This document shows, piece after piece, positions 8,489 to 17,906 of a stretch of DNA of 45,998 nucleotides. Position 1 is the first letter of the stretch. Each line of letters begins with the position of its first letter. The notes under the pieces are model-generated. The model searched no databases. It was given only the letters and a program-made list of their open reading frames with translations, and had not been told where the DNA came from. The DNA lies in NCBI RefSeq assembly GCF_004117855.1, contig NZ_QWBW01000036.1, positions 1-45,998 of the forward strand, in the 5' to 3' direction. A program made the position numbers and the translations under genes. The DNA is from Modicisalibacter coralii (GTDB lineage: Bacteria > Pseudomonadota > Gammaproteobacteria > Pseudomonadales > Halomonadaceae).

Positions 8489-9787
8489 ATGAACCAATCC
8501 CTTCCCCCCTCATCATTGTGGCACCCCTACGCGCAGATGCTCACCAGTCCTACGGCACCCACCGTCGTCGGTGGCGAAGGCGCCCGCTTTCATCTGCAGG
8601 GCGGCGAAACCCTCATCGATGCGACCTGCTCCTGGTGGTGCATGATCCATGGTTACGGGCACCCCAGGCTGGTGAAAGCCATCAAGGACCAGGCCGACAC
8701 CCTGTGCCATGTCATGCTCGGCGGCCTGAGCCACGAGCCGGCTCAACGGCTGGCCGACACCCTGGTACGCATCACCCCGGCGGGATTGAACCACGTGTTC
8801 TTTTCCGACAGCGGCTCGGTGGGCATGGAGGTCGCCATGAAGATGGCCGTGCAGTATCAGGTACAACGCGGACAGCCGGAGAAACACCGCATGCTGTCAC
8901 TCATGGGTGCCTACCACGGCGATACCACCGGCTGCATGGCAGTCTGCGACCCCGAGGAAGGCATGCATGCACTGTTTGCCGGATTTCTGCCCCGGCACCA
9001 TTTCGCGCCAGCCCCCCGAGCCGGCTACCACGCCACCCGCGAGGCCATCGATACCGACATCGCCGCCCTTCGGGCAACGCTCGAACGATGCCACACGGAG
9101 ACCGCCGCCCTGCTGATGGAACCCATGCTGCAGGCGGCAGGCGGCCTGAACATGACCTCACCGGCATACGTCAGGGCGGCTCGCGAGCTATGCGATGAAT
9201 TCGATATCCTGCTGATCTTCGACGAGGTCGCTACCGGCTTCGGCCGCACCGGCAAGCTGTTCGCCGCCGAGCACGCCGGCGTCACGCCGGACATCATGGT
9301 GCTTTCCAAGGGGCTGACCGGCGGCTATCTCGGCCATGCCGCGACGCTGGCGACGTCTTCCGTCTTCGCGGCCTTCCTCAGCGACGATCCGGGCCGGGCC
9401 TTCATGCATGGCCCGACCTTCATGGGCAACCCACTGGCCTGTCGCGTGGCGCTGGAGAGCCTGGCCGTCTTCGAGGAAGAGGCCTACCTCGACAAGATTG
9501 CCGGCCTGAACACGATTCTCCGTGAGGAGTTGCAGGAAGACGGCGACCTGATTGGCAATTCACGTATCGCCGACGTCAGGGTGCTGGGCGCCACCGCCGT
9601 CATCGAGGTGCACGATGACGCGGACCTCGACGGTGCTCAGGCGTTCGCCCGCTCGCGCGGGGTCTGGTTACGCCCCTTCGGTCGCTGGCTCTACACCATG
9701 CCGGCCTACGTCACCACGCACGACGAGATGCGCCGGATAACCGGGGTGATGAAGGATTGGTTTGCCACGACCTCGTCATCACATTGA
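8489..9787 (+). CDS. bioA: Adenosylmethionine-8-amino-7-oxononanoate aminotransferase
   Basis: PLP enzyme of biotin synthesis that converts KAPA to DAPA using S-adenosylmethionine as amino donor. At 432 residues it has the normal length. The BioA-specific start SLWHPYAQM and CSWWCMIHGYGHP are present. So are the cofactor segment AYHGDTTG, the aspartate in IFDEVATGFGRTGK (D245, R253) and the Schiff-base lysine in VLSKGLTGGYLG (K274); these positions coincide with those of E. coli BioA. No other bio gene is nearby, so bioA is a single-gene unit here, regulated by its own BirA operator. Confidence 0.95.
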   Translation: MNQSLPPSSLWHPYAQMLTSPTAPTVVGGEGARFHLQGGETLIDATCSWWCMIHGYGHPRLVKAIKDQADTLCHVMLGGLSHEPAQRLADTLVRITPAGLNHVFFSDSGSVGMEVAMKMAVQYQVQRGQPEKHRMLSLMGAYHGDTTGCMAVCDPEEGMHALFAGFLPRHHFAPAPRAGYHATREAIDTDIAALRATLERCHTETAALLMEPMLQAAGGLNMTSPAYVRAARELCDEFDILLIFDEVATGFGRTGKLFAAEHAGVTPDIMVLSKGLTGGYLGHAATLATSSVFAAFLSDDPGRAFMHGPTFMGNPLACRVALESLAVFEEEAYLDKIAGLNTILREELQEDGDLIGNSRIADVRVLGATAVIEVHDDADLDGAQAFARSRGVWLRPFGRWLYTMPAYVTTHDEMRRITGVMKDWFATTSSSH

Positions 9788-9955
9788 CATGTGAACGCGC
9801 CAGACTGAGCGGGTAAAACACCACCGCGCCACATCGCTGCATCAGGCAACGGACACTGCCGTTCAGCGCGTCACGGAAGCGAGAGCGCAGGAAGCGCTCA
9901 GGGAACGGCCGCAAGGCCGTGCGGCAGGGATGACCGCCCAGGGAGCCTTGAGATC

Positions 9956-9985
9956 ACGCCACGGAAACTGCCGTGGCGTCTTTGT
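9956..9985 (+). terminator. Intrinsic terminator downstream of bioA
   Basis: Inverted repeat ACGCCACGG (9956-9964) and CCGTGGCGT (9971-9979) with a six-base loop, followed by CTTTGTT on the plus strand. It lies about 170 bases after the bioA stop. A smaller hairpin with a GCAA loop (9905-9920) precedes it. Confidence 0.65.
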
Positions 9986-10048
9986 TGGCAGACCAGGCAC
10001 CGCCGATGGAGGATAGCATTCGCGCCCCAGCGGATGGCTGAGCCGGTG

Positions 10049-10237
10049 TCAGCAATTGCCTTTCTTGGCCTGGCCCGGCGGACAGAAGTCCCCATCGCCG
10101 CGACCGTGATCATGGTCGTGGTGACCATCGCCAATCTCGACGACCGGCTCAGGGTCGATGCGAGCGGGTGTGTAACTGCAGCCGGCCAGTACCATGGTAC
10201 TCATCATCAGGGTCATCAGGGCTCGTATCGGCAACAT
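10049..10237 (-). CDS. Small His- and Cys-containing lipoprotein
   Basis: 62 residues. A lipoprotein signal peptide, LMTLMMSTMVLAGC, has the lipobox LAGC with C at about residue 19, so the mature protein would be about 44 residues and membrane-anchored. The mature part holds a histidine/aspartate cluster (GDGHHDHDHGRGDGD) and ends FCPPGQAKKGNC, with two cysteines. Metal binding is suggested by composition only. The start at 10237 is supported by AAAAGGAGAAT just upstream; a longer frame lacks any such signal. It is divergent from the deaminase gene. Confidence 0.75.
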   Translation of the reverse strand: MLPIRALMTLMMSTMVLAGCSYTPARIDPEPVVEIGDGHHDHDHGRGDGDFCPPGQAKKGNC

Positions 10238-10362
10238 GGCTATTCTCCTTTTTCTGGTCGGTTTTTCTCCTCGCTGCCACCCTAGCGAAAAACGGCACAC
10301 GGCATAAGTCGCCAGATGGCGACAAGATCCCGCCTTGACAACTGAAGTCACGATCGACGATT

Positions 10363-10373
10363 TTGGTATACAA
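10363..10373. promoter_or_regulatory. Candidate GntR-like operator TTGGTATACAA
   Basis: A near-palindrome close to the TTGTATACAA-type sites used by GntR-family repressors, in the divergent region upstream of the deaminase/permease genes. A TTGACA sequence lies at 10335-10340. No GntR gene is in the window. Confidence 0.3.
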
Positions 10374-10481
10374 CAATAGTACACAATACATCTCCGGCAT
10401 CGGACAGGCACCTGAACCACCTTGAGGTGGGTAACCCTCGAACGTGATGGGGGTGTTGCGTCCATTGCTGAGGAGACTTCA

Positions 10482-11837
10482 ATGACCGAGACAAAGCGCA
10501 CTCTCTGGATTCGTCAGCCCCTCGCCTGCAGTGATGCGGCCGCGGCCGGCGGCGTGGTGATACAAAGCGAGCGAATCATCGAAGCCGTGGCGGATGGCGC
10601 CCGGCCGCAATCCCGCGTCGACGACGTTTTCGACGCCGGCAACCATGTGCTGCTGCCCGGGCTGGTCAATACCCATCACCACGTCTATCAGACGCTCACC
10701 CGCGCCTACTCGCCGGCGCTCAACAAGCCGCTCTTTCCCTGGCTGACCACCCTCTACGATGTCTGGGCCAACCTCGACGAACCGCAACTGGCGCTGGCCA
10801 GCGAGCTGGCGATGGTCGAGCTGCTGATGTCCGGCTGCACCACGGTGGCCGATCACCACTACGTGTTCTCCGGCGCACTGACCCACGCCATCGACGTCCA
10901 GGTCGAGACCGCCCGGCGTCTCGGTGTGCGCGCCGCGCTGACTCGCGGCTCGATGAGTCTGGGACGCGATGCCGGCGGCCTGCCGCCGCAATCGGTGGTC
11001 CAGGACGAGCGCACCATCCTCGACGACAGTCAGCGTCTGATCGACCGTTATCACGAGCCCGACGACGGGGCGATGACGCGCATCGCCCTGGCGCCCTGCT
11101 CGCCCTTCTCGGTGAGCCGCGAGCTGATGCAAGAGACGGCGCGCCTGGCCGAGAGCAACGACGTACGCCTGCACACCCATCTCGCCGAGACCGCCGACGA
11201 AACCGCGTTCTGCCAGCAACAGTTCGGCCTGCGCCCGCTCGACTACCTGGAAGCCTGCGGCTGGCTGAGCGATCGTACCTGGCTGGCCCACGGCATCCAC
11301 TTCGACGACGACGAGATCGTCCGGCTCGGCCGGGCGGGCACCGGCATCGCCCACTGCCCGTCGTCGAACATGGTGCTCGGTTCGGGACTGTGCCGCACGC
11401 TGGAACTCGAGGCGGCCGGCGCGCCGGTGGGCCTGGCCGTGGACGGCTCCGCCTCCAACGATCACTCCAACCTCGCCGAGGAGATGCGCCAGGCGCTGCT
11501 CCTGGGGCGGCTGCGCTACGCCCCGGGCGAGATCACCCACGAGACGGTGATCCGCTGGGCGACTCAAGGCTCGGCACGCTGCCTGGGGCGCGACGACATC
11601 GGCGGGCTGGCGGCCGGCCAGCAGGCCGACCTGGCGCTGTTCCGGCTCGACGAGGCGCGCTTCTCGGGCGCCGAGAATCCGCTGGCGGCGCTGCTGCTGT
11701 GCGGCGCGCACCGGGCCGACCGGGTCATGGTCGCCGGTCGCTGGCGGGTCACCGACGGCGAGCCCTGCGACGTCGACCTGAGCGAGCTGCTGGCCCGCCA
11801 CAGCCAGGCGGCTCGCCGCCTGCGCGAGGCGCTGTAA
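10482..11837 (+). CDS. Amidohydrolase, probable 8-oxoguanine deaminase
   Basis: Metal-dependent deaminase of the cytosine/guanine deaminase-like amidohydrolase family (ATZ/TRZ group). The start at 10482 follows GAGGAG. The metal site includes NTHHHVYQT (about residues 63-71), HTHLAETADE, LAHGIHF and VDGSASND. The sequence resembles the Pseudomonas enzymes shown to deaminate 8-oxoguanine to urate-type product (PA0142 group), which older annotation calls hydroxydechloroatrazine ethylaminohydrolase. The next gene is an NCS2 purine permease, 65 bases away on the same strand, which supports a role in purine salvage or catabolism. Exact substrate is inferred. Confidence 0.85.
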   Translation: MTETKRTLWIRQPLACSDAAAAGGVVIQSERIIEAVADGARPQSRVDDVFDAGNHVLLPGLVNTHHHVYQTLTRAYSPALNKPLFPWLTTLYDVWANLDEPQLALASELAMVELLMSGCTTVADHHYVFSGALTHAIDVQVETARRLGVRAALTRGSMSLGRDAGGLPPQSVVQDERTILDDSQRLIDRYHEPDDGAMTRIALAPCSPFSVSRELMQETARLAESNDVRLHTHLAETADETAFCQQQFGLRPLDYLEACGWLSDRTWLAHGIHFDDDEIVRLGRAGTGIAHCPSSNMVLGSGLCRTLELEAAGAPVGLAVDGSASNDHSNLAEEMRQALLLGRLRYAPGEITHETVIRWATQGSARCLGRDDIGGLAAGQQADLALFRLDEARFSGAENPLAALLLCGAHRADRVMVAGRWRVTDGEPCDVDLSELLARHSQAARRLREAL

Positions 11838-11902
11838 TTCCGCGCTGCCAGGCGGCAGCGCGTTGCTACCCCTGCCACAACAACAACCCGGAGAAAGACT
11901 CG

Positions 11903-13249
11903 ATGACCACCGCTTCCGAGCCGGTTCAAGAGACGCCCCCGCGCGTGCGCAGTACCCACGACGTCAACGCCATGCCCCCGCTCCGGCGCGCGATACCGCT
12001 GGGCATCCAGCACGTGCTGGCGATGTTCGTCAGTAACGTCACCGTGCCGATCATCATCGCCGGCGCCGCCGGCCTGTCCGAGGCGCAGACCACGCTGATG
12101 ATCCAGGCGGCGATGTTCGTCGCCGGGATCGCCACCCTGATCCAGTCGCTGGGGCTGGGACCCATCGGCGCGCGACTGCCGATCGTCATGGGCACCAGCT
12201 TCGGTTTCGTGCCGGTGCTGATTCCCATCGCCGTGGGCATGGGCGTGCCCACGGCGCTTGGCGCGGCGCTGTGCGGCGGCGTCGCGATGGCGCTGGTCGG
12301 GCTGTTCCTGCCCTATGTGCGTTTCCTGTTCCCGCCGGTGGTCACCGGCACCTTCGTGATCATGATCGGCACCCTCCTGATGCCGGTCGGTTTCGCCTAC
12401 ATCGGCGGCGGCTTCGGTGCTGAGGACTTCGGCGCCCTGCACCACTGGCTGCTGGCCGCGCTGGTACTGGTCGTGACCATCGGCCTGCACCAGTTCGGCC
12501 GAGGCATCTGGTCGGAGATGTCCCCCCTGGTGGGGCTGGTCACCGGCTTCGTGGTCGCTCTGCTGTTCGGTTACGTGGACTTCTCCGGCCTGCAGTCCGC
12601 CGCCTGGTTCTCGTTGCCGGTGCCCTTCGCGATCGGCGTGGAGTTCCACCTCGCCGCCATCCTGCCGGTGGTGCTGCTGGCGATCGTCACCTGTGCCGAG
12701 TCGATCGGCGACATCGTCGGTACCACGGTCGGTGGCGCCAACCGCGAGCCCACCCCCAAGGAGCTTTCCGGCGGCGTCATGGCCGACGGTCTGGCGAGCG
12801 TCTTCGCGGCGATCTTCAACGCCTACCCGCAGATCAGCTTCAGCCAGAACGTGGGCATCGTCGCCCTGACGGGCGTGATCAGTCGCTTCGTGGTCGCCAT
12901 CGGCGGCGGCTTCCTGGTCATCGCCGGGCTGCTGCCCAAGCTGGGCGCGATCATCTCGGGCATTCCCAACTCGGTCCTCGGCGGCGCCGTGGTGATCATG
13001 TTCGGCATGATCGCCAGTGCCGGCATCAAGATGCTCAGCGGTATCGAGTTCAACAAGCGCAACATGCTGATCATGGCCATGTCCCTGGCCACCGCGCTGG
13101 GCCTGCCCGCTCAGGAAGGCCTCTACGCGGGACTGCCGGACAACCTGACGGCGATCGTCGATTCCGGACTGATCCCCGGCGCGCTGATCGCCATCGTGCT
13201 CAACCTGATCCTGCCCCAGCACGACCGGGCGATGCGCGACTCGGTATAG
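11903..13249 (+). CDS. NCS2-family purine (xanthine/urate) permease
   Basis: Inner-membrane nucleobase:cation symporter of about 448 residues with 12-14 hydrophobic segments. The start at 11903 follows CCCGGAGAAAG and gives the short soluble head before PLGIQHVLAMFVSNVTVP, which is the family's conserved first helix. The NCS2 signature appears as SQNVGIVALTGVISR, with the substrate-region glutamate in TCAESIGDIVG upstream. It shares an operon with the deaminase, so it likely imports the oxidised purine that the enzyme uses. A terminator follows. Confidence 0.9.
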   Translation: MTTASEPVQETPPRVRSTHDVNAMPPLRRAIPLGIQHVLAMFVSNVTVPIIIAGAAGLSEAQTTLMIQAAMFVAGIATLIQSLGLGPIGARLPIVMGTSFGFVPVLIPIAVGMGVPTALGAALCGGVAMALVGLFLPYVRFLFPPVVTGTFVIMIGTLLMPVGFAYIGGGFGAEDFGALHHWLLAALVLVVTIGLHQFGRGIWSEMSPLVGLVTGFVVALLFGYVDFSGLQSAAWFSLPVPFAIGVEFHLAAILPVVLLAIVTCAESIGDIVGTTVGGANREPTPKELSGGVMADGLASVFAAIFNAYPQISFSQNVGIVALTGVISRFVVAIGGGFLVIAGLLPKLGAIISGIPNSVLGGAVVIMFGMIASAGIKMLSGIEFNKRNMLIMAMSLATALGLPAQEGLYAGLPDNLTAIVDSGLIPGALIAIVLNLILPQHDRAMRDSV

Positions 13250-13274
13250 GTTTCGGCACCCGTTGGTGACATGG

Positions 13275-13300
13275 CGCCCCGGCCCGGTGCCGGGGCGTCT
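13275..13300 (+). terminator. Intrinsic terminator after the purine permease
   Basis: CGCCCCGGC (13275-13283), five-base loop, GCCGGGGCG (13289-13297), then TCTT on the plus strand, 26 bases after the stop codon. Confidence 0.75.
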
Positions 13301-13309
13301 TGCGGCCTG

Positions 13310-13738
13310 TCAGTCCCTGGCGTTGACCACGGCCATGGTCAGCCGCGAAATGCACACCAGGCGGCCACGCTCGTCCTCGATGCGGATCTCCCAGACCTGG
13401 GTACTGGCACCGATGTGCCAGGGCCGTGCCGTCCCGTGGACCCAGCCCGAGCGCATCGCGCGCAGGTGATTGGCATTGATCTCGAGCCCCACCGCCTGCT
13501 TGCCGGGCTCCTTCAGACACATGTTGGCGGCGATACTGCCCAGGGTCTCCGCCAGGACCACCGAGGCGCCGCCATGCAACAGCCCCATCGGCTGATGCGT
13601 TCGCGAATCCACCGGCATCCGGGCACTCAGCGTCTCCTCGCCCAGCTCGGTGAACTCGATCCCCAGATGGCTGACCAGCGTATCCCGGCAGCTCCTTTCC
13701 ACGTCATCCAGCGTGGGCGTTCCCGTCCATAATCCCAT
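13310..13738 (-). CDS. Hotdog-fold acyl-CoA thioesterase (PaaI/YdiI-MenI type)
   Basis: 142-residue hotdog protein. The family motif HQPMGLLHGGASVVLAETLGS is present, with the catalytic glutamate in LAETLGS. The segment VGLEINANHLR also fits YdiI/MenI-type thioesterases, which hydrolyse aromatic or short acyl-CoA esters. It is divergent from liuA, and a LiuR-like palindrome lies 58 bases upstream of its start. That hints at induction with leucine degradation, where it could release CoA from accumulating isovaleryl- or methylcrotonyl-CoA. Substrate and regulation are inferred. Confidence 0.88.
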   Translation of the reverse strand: MGLWTGTPTLDDVERSCRDTLVSHLGIEFTELGEETLSARMPVDSRTHQPMGLLHGGASVVLAETLGSIAANMCLKEPGKQAVGLEINANHLRAMRSGWVHGTARPWHIGASTQVWEIRIEDERGRLVCISRLTMAVVNARD

Positions 13739-13795
13739 GTGTCTTTCTTCCTCTGCTTGCGACCCGGCGCTCCAGGCAGAAGCCCGGGAGCCATA

Positions 13796-13812
13796 TTGAC
13801 GTTAACGTAAAG
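13796..13812. promoter_or_regulatory. LiuR-like operator upstream of the thioesterase
   Basis: TTGACGTTAACGTAAAG with perfect core ACGTTAACGT (13799-13808). It matches the palindrome reported for LiuR, the MerR-family regulator of branched-chain amino acid degradation in proteobacteria. It is on the thioesterase side of the divergent region. Confidence 0.65.
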
Positions 13813-13961
13813 CACTTCTACCGTCAGACAAAGATATCCTGCACGGGCATGCAGATACCAATGTCAATGCAGCGTTCGGCAGATCTCGTGCCGGTCGCCT
13901 CATGGCGCCGCCGCGAGCGGGGCTGAGACGATGGTCGGATGGCGAAACCGGTCACGCCACC

Positions 13962-13976
13962 TTACGTTAACGTCAA
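13962..13976. promoter_or_regulatory. LiuR-like operator upstream of liuA
   Basis: TTACGTTAACGTCAA, with the same perfect core ACGTTAACGT (13964-13973), 83 bases before the liuA start. Two identical cores within 165 bases of divergent promoter DNA argue against chance. Confidence 0.75.
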
Positions 13977-14059
13977 CGGAAACAAGCGACCGGCACCCCG
14001 CTTGAGAATCGACACGCGCCGCCCCTGACGCCGCCCGCTTCGCCAAGGAGAACCCAGCC

Positions 14060-15229
14060 ATGCACGCCCCCTATACGCCACTCGACTTCGGCCTCCCCGA
14101 CGAACTGAACATGCTGCGCGACCACGTCAACGCCTTCGCCCGCGACGAGATCGCGCCGCGGGCCGCGCAGATCGACCACGATAACGTCTTCCCCGAGGAT
14201 CTGTGGCGGAAGTTCGGCGACATGGGCCTGCTCGGTATCACCGTGCCGGAAGAGGACGGCGGCAGCGGCATGGGTTATCTCGCCCACTGCATCGCCATGG
14301 AAGAGATCTCGCGGGCCAGCGCCTCGGTGGGCCTGTCCTACGGCGCCCACGCCAACCTGTGCGTCAATCAGCTCAAGCTCAACGCCAATGCCGGGCAGAA
14401 GGCCAGGTATCTGCCCCGGCTGATCAGCGGCGAGCACGTCGGCGCGCTGGCGATGTCTGAACCCGGCGCCGGTTCCGACGTGGTATCGATGAAGCTGCGC
14501 GCCGAGAAGCGCGGCGATAGTTACGTGCTCAACGGCAACAAGATGTGGATCACCAACGGCCCCGACGCCGACGTGCTGGTGGTCTATGCCAAGACCGACC
14601 CCGACGCCGGCTCCAAGGGCATCACTGCATTCATCATCGAGAAGGGCTTCGCCGGTTTCTCCACCGCGCAGAAGCTCGACAAGCTGGGCATGCGCGGCTC
14701 CAATACCTGTGAGCTGGTGTTCGAGGACTGCGAAGTCCCGGCCGAAAACGTGCTCGGCGAGGAAAACCGCGGGGTGAAGGTTCTGATGAGCGGGCTCGAC
14801 TACGAGCGCACCGTGCTCGCCGCCGGGCCCATCGGCATCATGCAGGCGGCCATGGACGTGGTGGTCCCCTACCTGCACGAGCGCCAGCAGTTCGGCCAGT
14901 CGATCGGCGAGTTCCAGCTGGTTCAGGGCAAGGTGGCGGACATGTACACCACCCTGAACGCCTGCCGGGCCTATCTGTATGCCGTGGCCAGCGCCTGCGA
15001 TCGCGGCCGTACCTCGCGCAAGGACGCCGCCGGGGTGATCCTCTACTGCGCCGAGAAGGCCACCCAGGTGGCGCTGGACGCCATCCAGCTGCTCGGCGGC
15101 AACGGCTACATCAACGAGTATCCCACCGGGCGACTACTGCGCGACGCCAAGCTCTACGAGATCGGCGCCGGCACCAGCGAGATTCGAAGGATGTTGATCG
15201 GTCGCGAACTGTTCAATGAATCGGCATAA
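14060..15229 (+). CDS. liuA: Isovaleryl-CoA dehydrogenase
   Basis: FAD-dependent acyl-CoA dehydrogenase that oxidises isovaleryl-CoA to 3-methylcrotonyl-CoA, the first committed step of leucine breakdown; electrons go to ETF. At 389 residues it has the normal length. Visible motifs are the FAD/substrate segment [36 protein letters not shown], the [13 protein letters not shown] segment with the catalytic glutamate typical of isovaleryl-CoA dehydrogenases, and the C-terminal [13 protein letters not shown]. The ATG follows AAGGAG. It is the first gene of liuABCDE. Confidence 0.95.
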   Translation: MHAPYTPLDFGLPDELNMLRDHVNAFARDEIAPRAAQIDHDNVFPEDLWRKFGDMGLLGITVPEEDGGSGMGYLAHCIAMEEISRASASVGLSYGAHANLCVNQLKLNANAGQKARYLPRLISGEHVGALAMSEPGAGSDVVSMKLRAEKRGDSYVLNGNKMWITNGPDADVLVVYAKTDPDAGSKGITAFIIEKGFAGFSTAQKLDKLGMRGSNTCELVFEDCEVPAENVLGEENRGVKVLMSGLDYERTVLAAGPIGIMQAAMDVVVPYLHERQQFGQSIGEFQLVQGKVADMYTTLNACRAYLYAVASACDRGRTSRKDAAGVILYCAEKATQVALDAIQLLGGNGYINEYPTGRLLRDAKLYEIGAGTSEIRRMLIGRELFNESA

Positions 15230-15234
15230 ACCCA

Positions 15235-15313
15235 GCGGTAAGCCATAAGCTTTAAGCGGTAAGTAACTGCATTGAGGCTTTTCTTACAGCTTCCGGCTTA
15301 TAGCTTATAGCTC
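15235..15313 (+). repeat. Heptad-repeat inverted element between liuA and liuB
   Basis: The left arm (15235-15264) is a run of TAAGCNN heptamers (taagcca, taagctt, taagcgg, taag). The right arm (15283-15313) is a run of the complementary CTTANAG-type heptamers (cttacag, cttccgg, cttatag, cttatag). The arms can pair into a long imperfect hairpin with an 18-base loop. A second copy lies between liuB and liuC. Confidence 0.75.
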
Positions 15314-15328
15314 ATCTCGGAGAGATGA

Positions 15329-16936
<1,608 letters not shown>

Positions 16937-16937
16937 G

Positions 16938-17054
16938 CCCCTTGCTGCGCAAGGGGAGCTATAAGCTTGAAGCTGTAAGCTGGAAGTTTCCACCGCACGC
17001 TTCGAAGGCCTAACTGGGGTTCTTACAGCTTAACGCTTACGGCTTACAGCTTTA
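16938..17054 (+). repeat. Heptad-repeat inverted element between liuB and liuC, with adjacent hairpin
   Basis: The left arm (16957-16986) repeats AGCTNNA heptamers (agctata, agcttga, agctgta, agctgga). The right arm (17022-17054) repeats CTTANNG heptamers (cttacag, cttaacg, cttacgg, cttacag). The arms are complementary across a 35-base middle. A separate CCCCTTG/CAAGGGG hairpin (16938-16956) starts two bases after the liuB stop codon. It is the same type of element as at 15235-15313. Confidence 0.75.
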
Positions 17055-17072
17055 CCGATGAGGCCGCTGTAT

Positions 17073-17906
17073 ATGACAGACACAACAAGCTTTGCAAAGC
17101 TTCGGATCGATTCCCGCGGCGTCGCCCGGCTGACCCTCGACAAGCCCGACGTCCACAACGCCTTCGACGATGCGCTGATCGGCGAGCTCAATGGCCATCT
17201 CGATCGTCTGCACGACTCTGCCGAGCGCGGCGAGGTGCGCGTGGTGGTGCTGGGCTCCGAGGGCAAGCACTTCTCCGCCGGCGCCGATCTCCACTGGATG
17301 AAGCGCATGGTCGACTACAGTGTCGATGACAACCTCGCCGATTCCCGTGAGCTGTCGCGCCTGATGCAGCGCCTCGACAGCCTGCCCTGCCCCACGCTGT
17401 GCCGCGCCCAGGGCGCGGCCTACGGCGGCGCGGTGGGTCTGGCGGCGTGCTGCGACATCGTCGTCGCCTCGGAGGCGGCGCGATTCTGCCTCTCCGAGGT
17501 CAAGATCGGCCTCTCGCCGGCGGTGATCAGCCCCTATGTGCAGCGCGCCATCGGCAGCCGCCAGATGCGCCGCTTCGCGCTGACCGCGGAAGTCATGGAC
17601 GTCACCACCGCGCAGACGCTGGGCCTGGTCCACGAAGTCGCCGGCAGCCACGAACTCGACGAGCGCGTCGAGCACTACGTCGCCCGGCTCCTCGAGGCCT
17701 CGCCCCGGGCGCAGCGCGCCACCAAGGCCCTGCTCGCCGAAGTGGCCCGCGACCCCGACAGCGATGCCACCCGCGAGACCACCTGCCGGGTGATCAGCGA
17801 GCTGCGCGTCAGCGACGAAGGCCAGGAGGGCCTGGCCGCCTTCTTCGACAAACGCCCCCCCGCCTGGCGACCGGCCGGCGACGACGACAAGGAATCCCGC
17901 TCATGA
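17073..17906 (+). CDS. liuC: Methylglutaconyl-CoA hydratase (enoyl-CoA hydratase family)
   Basis: Hydrates 3-methylglutaconyl-CoA to HMG-CoA. About 277 residues of crotonase fold: LTLDKPDVHNAFDDALIGEL near the N-terminus, the oxyanion-hole segment HFSAGADLHWMKRM, and CRAQGAAYGGAVGLAACCD. The start at 17073 is preferred because GAGG sits nine bases before it; an in-frame ATG at 17058 has no such site and overlaps the repeat element edge. The stop overlaps the liuD start as ATGA, so the two are translationally coupled. Confidence 0.92.
   Translation: MTDTTSFAKLRIDSRGVARLTLDKPDVHNAFDDALIGELNGHLDRLHDSAERGEVRVVVLGSEGKHFSAGADLHWMKRMVDYSVDDNLADSRELSRLMQRLDSLPCPTLCRAQGAAYGGAVGLAACCDIVVASEAARFCLSEVKIGLSPAVISPYVQRAIGSRQMRRFALTAEVMDVTTAQTLGLVHEVAGSHELDERVEHYVARLLEASPRAQRATKALLAEVARDPDSDATRETTCRVISELRVSDEGQEGLAAFFDKRPPAWRPAGDDDKESRS

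Noticed and set aside
11390-11902. In-frame 5' extension of the NCS2 permease
   Set aside because: It overlaps the deaminase 3' end and is Arg/Gly-rich. The ATG at 11903 has a ribosome-binding site and starts the family-typical sequence.
11564-13222. 550-codon minus-strand open frame opposite the permease
   Set aside because: Asp/His/Gln-rich shadow of a GC-rich membrane-protein gene; no ribosome-binding site or domain.
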